In this document: positions 5,492 to 8,282 of the stretch, piece by piece
Numbering within the stretch: position 1 is the stretch's first letter
How the letters are laid out: each line of letters begins with the position of its first letter
Assembly: GCA_945872035.1 (NCBI GenBank)
Contig: CAMBYA010000089.1
Location: 1-8,282, forward strand
Direction of reading: 5' to 3'
Length of the DNA: 8,282 nucleotides
DNA from: Rhizobium sp. Q54
Lineage (GTDB): Bacteria > Pseudomonadota > Alphaproteobacteria > SMXS01
The notes under the pieces: model-generated
The model's input: only the letters and a program-made list of their open reading frames with translations
The model's database searches: none
What the model was told of the DNA's origin: nothing
Program-made: the position numbers and the translations under genes

Positions 5492-7834
5492 ATGGTGACG
5501 AATGCGGCCGCATCGCGGTCGACCGTCGCCCTCATGTGCCTGCTGACGACAGGCATCTGGTTTGAAGCAAAGACAGCGGCCGCCGAGCCCGTTGCCGGAG
5601 TTTCGCCCCCAGAATACCAGAACGTGGATCAGGTGGTTACCACCGCCCGCCGACGGGAGGAATCTGTCCAGGACGTGCCGGGCACCATCTCGGTGCTGCC
5701 CGAGGCGCTGATGCGCCGGCTCGGCGTCGAAAGCCTGGCTGACCTGTCGGTCATCGCGCCCAACCTGCTGGTCGCGCCCGACAACGTGTCGTCCCGCGCG
5801 TCGCGCATCACGCTGCGCTCGCAGGTCCAGAACGACACGCTGATCACCGTCGATCCGGCGGTAGGCTTGTACCTCGACGGCGTCTATGTGGCGCGCAGCG
5901 CCGCCTCGCTGCTCGACCTGGTGGATGTGGAGCGGGTCGAGGTGCTCAACGGTCCGCAAGGCACGCTGTATGGCCGCAACACCACGGGCGGCGCCATCAC
6001 CGTCACCGCCAACAAGCCGACCCAGGAATTCGAAGGCCGGGTCAGTGCCGGCATCGGCATGTACACCGATAAGCCGGGCAGCGGTAACGGCGTCAACCAC
6101 GACGTGTCGGCCGTGGTCAACGTCCCGCTGTCCGACAAGCTGGCGGCGCGTTTCGTCGCGCAGAGCTCCGGCCTCGCCGGCTACAGCGACAACACCTTCC
6201 TCGGCCGCGACCTGGACGACGACCGCACCCTGTCGTGGCGGGCCAGCATCGCCTGGCAGGTCAGCGACGACGTGGACGTGTTGCTGATCCATGACGGCAT
6301 GCGCTCGCGCGGCCATGAACGGCTCACCCAGGTGGCCGAGATCATTCCCGCCGGGCTCGACCTCAATTGCAGCCTGGCCGATCCCAACCCGGTCAACGCG
6401 TCGGCCTGCGCCATCAACCTGTTCCTCACCGGCGGGCAGTGGGGCGCGGCGGCGCTCGACGGCGATCCCCGCCGCAACGAGCAGAATCCGCTGCTGCTGA
6501 CCGGCGAGCCCGGGCGGCTGGCGGCCGACGTGCAGGGCGTGGCGCTGATCACCACCGCCCGTCTCGACGGCGTCGTGCTGAAGAACATTTCCGCCTGGCG
6601 GCATCTCGAGCAGTACAGCTCGTTCGACTTCGACGGCACCGCGTTCGACATCGGCGAGGCGGTGCAGACCGACAGCCAGCACCAGCTGTCCACCGAGTTC
6701 CAGCTGATCGGCGACAATCCGGGCGCCGCGCTGGAATGGCTGATCGGCGCCATCTACCTGGACGAGGCCGGCCGTACCGACAACACGGCGCGGGCCCTGT
6801 CATTCCTCAACCCGACCAATCCGTTCACCGCCACCGGCCGCGGCGTCAACAGCACCGCCGGCGTCTACGGCCATGCGGTCTGGGCGCTGGACGAGGTTTT
6901 CTCGCTGGTCGGCGGCGCGCGCTTCACCTGGGAGCGCAAGCGGCTGACCGCCGACAGCCGAGACGCGCTGGTCGGCTGCCTGGTGCCGCCCGAGCTGAAC
7001 GAGGACCTGGCGACCGGCGGCTGCCGCGGCGAGTTCGGCAAGAGCTTCACCCGCGTCACCTGGGAGGCGGGTGTCAACGCCCAGGTCGCCGAGCACGCGT
7101 TGCTGTTCGCCAAGGTGGCGACCGGCTTCAAGAGCGGCGGCTTCAACCTGCGCGCCAAGTCGGACATCTCGTTCGAGCCGTTCAAGCCCGAACACGTGCT
7201 GAGCGTGGAAAGCGGCGTGAAGTCGTCGTTCCTCGACGGCAGGGCGCTCGCCAATCTCACCCTGTTCTATGCCGACTACACCAACATCCAGCGCACCGAC
7301 TTCACCATCGAGGGCGGCAACATCACCACCTTCATCACCAATGCCGCAAAGGCCAATGTCTGGGGCGGCGAACTGGAGCTGGACGTGACTGCCCATGACA
7401 GCCTGCGGCTGCGGGGCACGCTGGGCGTCTCAATCGCCCGCTACCGCAGCTTCGATTTCGGCGGCGAGGATTTCTCCGACAAGCGGTTCCCGCTGGCGCC
7501 CGATTTCTCGGCCGGCATCGCCGCGATCTACACCCTGCCGATCGACTGGTTCGGCGCCGACTGGACGCTGACCGGCGATTTCACCTGGCGGTCCAAAACC
7601 TACGAGGACGTGGCCAATACCGAAAGCCTCGCCCAGGGGTCGTTCGGCCTGCTCGACCTGCGTCTCGACGTCGAGCTGCGCGACAGCCCGGTCAGGGTCA
7701 GCGTGTTCTGCAGGAACGCCACCAACAAGCTCTACAGCACCACCGGCACCACCTTCCTCGACCAGCTCGGCTGGGCGTTCAGCCAGTATGGCGAACCGCG
7801 CCGCATCGGCATGCAGGTGGACGTGGACTGGTAG
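5492..7834 (+). CDS. TonB-dependent outer-membrane receptor
   Basis: The 780-residue protein is of normal length for the family. A signal peptide covers residues 1 to about 31 (hydrophobic VALMCLLTTGIWF, likely cleavage after KTAAA). The TonB-box/plug start VVTTARRREESVQDVP lies at 48-63. The plug domain runs to about residue 170 and carries ITLRSQ, VGLYLDGVYVARS and the signature NGPQGTLYGRNTTGGAI (153-169). The remainder is a 22-strand-type beta-barrel rich in alternating aromatic/polar strands, with VFCRNATNKLYSTTG near the end and a C-terminal Trp (MQVDVDW). Two Cys pairs, Cys293/Cys306 and Cys496/Cys511, probably form disulfides in extracellular loops (inference). The protein should import a substrate using energy from TonB-ExbB-ExbD. 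The family covers siderophores, cobalamin, sugars and hydrophobic compounds, and the substrate cannot be told from sequence. No FecI/FecR or other regulator is adjacent. Start chosen by the GGAGG site and the signal peptide. Confidence 0.95.
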   Translation: MVTNAAASRSTVALMCLLTTGIWFEAKTAAAEPVAGVSPPEYQNVDQVVTTARRREESVQDVPGTISVLPEALMRRLGVESLADLSVIAPNLLVAPDNVSSRASRITLRSQVQNDTLITVDPAVGLYLDGVYVARSAASLLDLVDVERVEVLNGPQGTLYGRNTTGGAITVTANKPTQEFEGRVSAGIGMYTDKPGSGNGVNHDVSAVVNVPLSDKLAARFVAQSSGLAGYSDNTFLGRDLDDDRTLSWRASIAWQVSDDVDVLLIHDGMRSRGHERLTQVAEIIPAGLDLNCSLADPNPVNASACAINLFLTGGQWGAAALDGDPRRNEQNPLLLTGEPGRLAADVQGVALITTARLDGVVLKNISAWRHLEQYSSFDFDGTAFDIGEAVQTDSQHQLSTEFQLIGDNPGAALEWLIGAIYLDEAGRTDNTARALSFLNPTNPFTATGRGVNSTAGVYGHAVWALDEVFSLVGGARFTWERKRLTADSRDALVGCLVPPELNEDLATGGCRGEFGKSFTRVTWEAGVNAQVAEHALLFAKVATGFKSGGFNLRAKSDISFEPFKPEHVLSVESGVKSSFLDGRALANLTLFYADYTNIQRTDFTIEGGNITTFITNAAKANVWGGELELDVTAHDSLRLRGTLGVSIARYRSFDFGGEDFSDKRFPLAPDFSAGIAAIYTLPIDWFGADWTLTGDFTWRSKTYEDVANTESLAQGSFGLLDLRLDVELRDSPVRVSVFCRNATNKLYSTTGTTFLDQLGWAFSQYGEPRRIGMQVDVDW

Positions 7835-7862
7835 GCGCCGGCGCGCTTCCCGGGGCGGTCCC

Positions 7863-8282
7863 TCAGTAAAGCGCGTCCAGCACGTCCTTGTACCGGCGGA
7901 CGATCACATGCCGCCGGATCTTCATGGTCGGCGTCATCTGCTCGTTGTCGATGCTGAACGGCGCGGTCGCCACGGCGAAGCGGCGCACCTTCTCGGTCGA
8001 CGACAGCCGCTGGTTCACCCGGCTCACCGCCTTGTCCATGACCGAGTGGAATGCCGGATCGGCCGACAGCGACGGCATGTCGGCGGGCTTACCGTTCTCG
8101 GCCGCCCATTTCGCCGCCCAGTCCATGTCGGGCACGAGGAGCGCGACCATGTGCGGCCGCCGGTCGCCGTACAGCATGGCCTGGCCGATTTCCGGCTCCA
8201 GCGTCAGCAGCCCTTCGACGCGGGCCGGCGCGACGTTGTCGCCCTTGTCGTTGACGATGATGTCCTTCTTGCGGTCGGTGAT
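7863..8282 (-). CDS. Long-chain acyl-CoA synthetase (AMP-forming, FadD-like), C-terminal part only
   Basis: The frame is open to the right edge, so the N-terminal catalytic core lies outside the window. The visible 139 residues begin with ITDRKKDIIVNDKGDNVAP, the hinge region typical of ANL-superfamily acyl-CoA synthetases, continue with RVEGLLTLEPEIGQAMLYGD, and end with MTPTMKIRR, whose Lys (visible residue 121) aligns with the conserved lysine that contacts the acyl-adenylate. The family activates fatty acids with ATP and CoA. The protein ends in DALY. The stop codon is 28 bases from that of the convergent TonB receptor, and I see no T-tailed hairpin between them. Chain-length preference cannot be judged without the missing N-terminal domain. 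Confidence 0.9.
   Translation of the reverse strand: MTDRKKDIIVNDKGDNVAPARVEGLLTLEPEIGQAMLYGDRRPHMVALLVPDMDWAAKWAAENGKPADMPSLSADPAFHSVMDKAVSRVNQRLSSTEKVRRFAVATAPFSIDNEQMTPTMKIRRHVIVRRYKDVLDALY

Noticed and set aside
5407..5565. Small open frame of 52 codons starting at ATG 5407 before and overlapping the receptor start
   Set aside because: There is no ribosome site in front of it, it overlaps the receptor gene out of frame, and the composition is not convincing. A leader peptide cannot be excluded but is not supported.
5456..6682. A 408-codon open frame on the minus strand opposite the TonB receptor
   Set aside because: It lies antisense to a confidently identified gene, has His/Arg/Gly/Val-rich non-family composition, no ribosome site that stands out, and is explained by the scarcity of stop codons in GC-rich antisense frames.
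6367..7398. A 343-codon plus-strand frame inside the TonB receptor gene
   Set aside because: It is an out-of-frame, Arg-rich reading of barrel sequence. The receptor frame is continuous through it, with no sign of a frameshift.
7835..7862. GCGCCGGCGC palindrome between the receptor and acyl-CoA synthetase stop codons
   Set aside because: The palindrome has no loop and no following T-run, so it is not a credible intrinsic terminator. Such words are common in GC-rich DNA.

Overview
The window is GC-rich, densely coding, and looks chromosomal. The gene content suggests an aerobic Gram-negative alphaproteobacterium. It carries a TonB-dependent receptor with the plug signature common in Sphingomonadales and Caulobacterales relatives, a FadD-like acyl-CoA synthetase C-terminus of a type common in alphaproteobacteria, and a fused persulfide dioxygenase-rhodanese. 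The taxonomic placement is inferred from protein style only. There are no rRNA or tRNA genes, CRISPR arrays, insertion sequences, integrases or phage genes.

Layout. (1) 1-1443, plus strand: the 3' part of a large, acidic, repeat-built protein with no Cys or Trp, entering from outside the window and ending just before a strong hairpin terminator (1468-1502). (2) 1539-2618, plus: a complete persulfide dioxygenase with a C-terminal rhodanese domain, with its own -10 element just after the terminator. (3) 2622-3446, minus: a short-chain dehydrogenase/reductase that converges on gene 2 with only 3 bases between the stop codons. (4) 3530-4366, minus: a sulfotransferase lying upstream of the SDR on the same strand, with a well-formed sigma70-like promoter. 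(5) 4536-5354, plus: a TesB-like double-hotdog thioesterase, divergent from gene 4 across a 169-base regulatory gap. (6) 5492-7834, plus: a complete 780-residue TonB-dependent outer-membrane receptor. (7) 7863-8282, minus: the C-terminal 139 residues of a long-chain acyl-CoA synthetase, convergent with the receptor.

How the genes may work together. Genes 5-7 (thioesterase, outer-membrane receptor, acyl-CoA synthetase), perhaps with the SDR, fit uptake and CoA-dependent processing of a lipid-like or other hydrophobic substrate, but nothing in the sequence identifies the substrate. The persulfide dioxygenase-rhodanese appears to be a stand-alone sulfide/persulfide detoxification unit. The sulfotransferase uses PAPS and has no visible partner. 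I see no convincing evidence of a new multi-gene system. The items most worth a second look are the modular repeat protein at the left edge, the SDR with a Leu where most classical SDRs have the tetrad Asn, and the divergent control region between genes 4 and 5.
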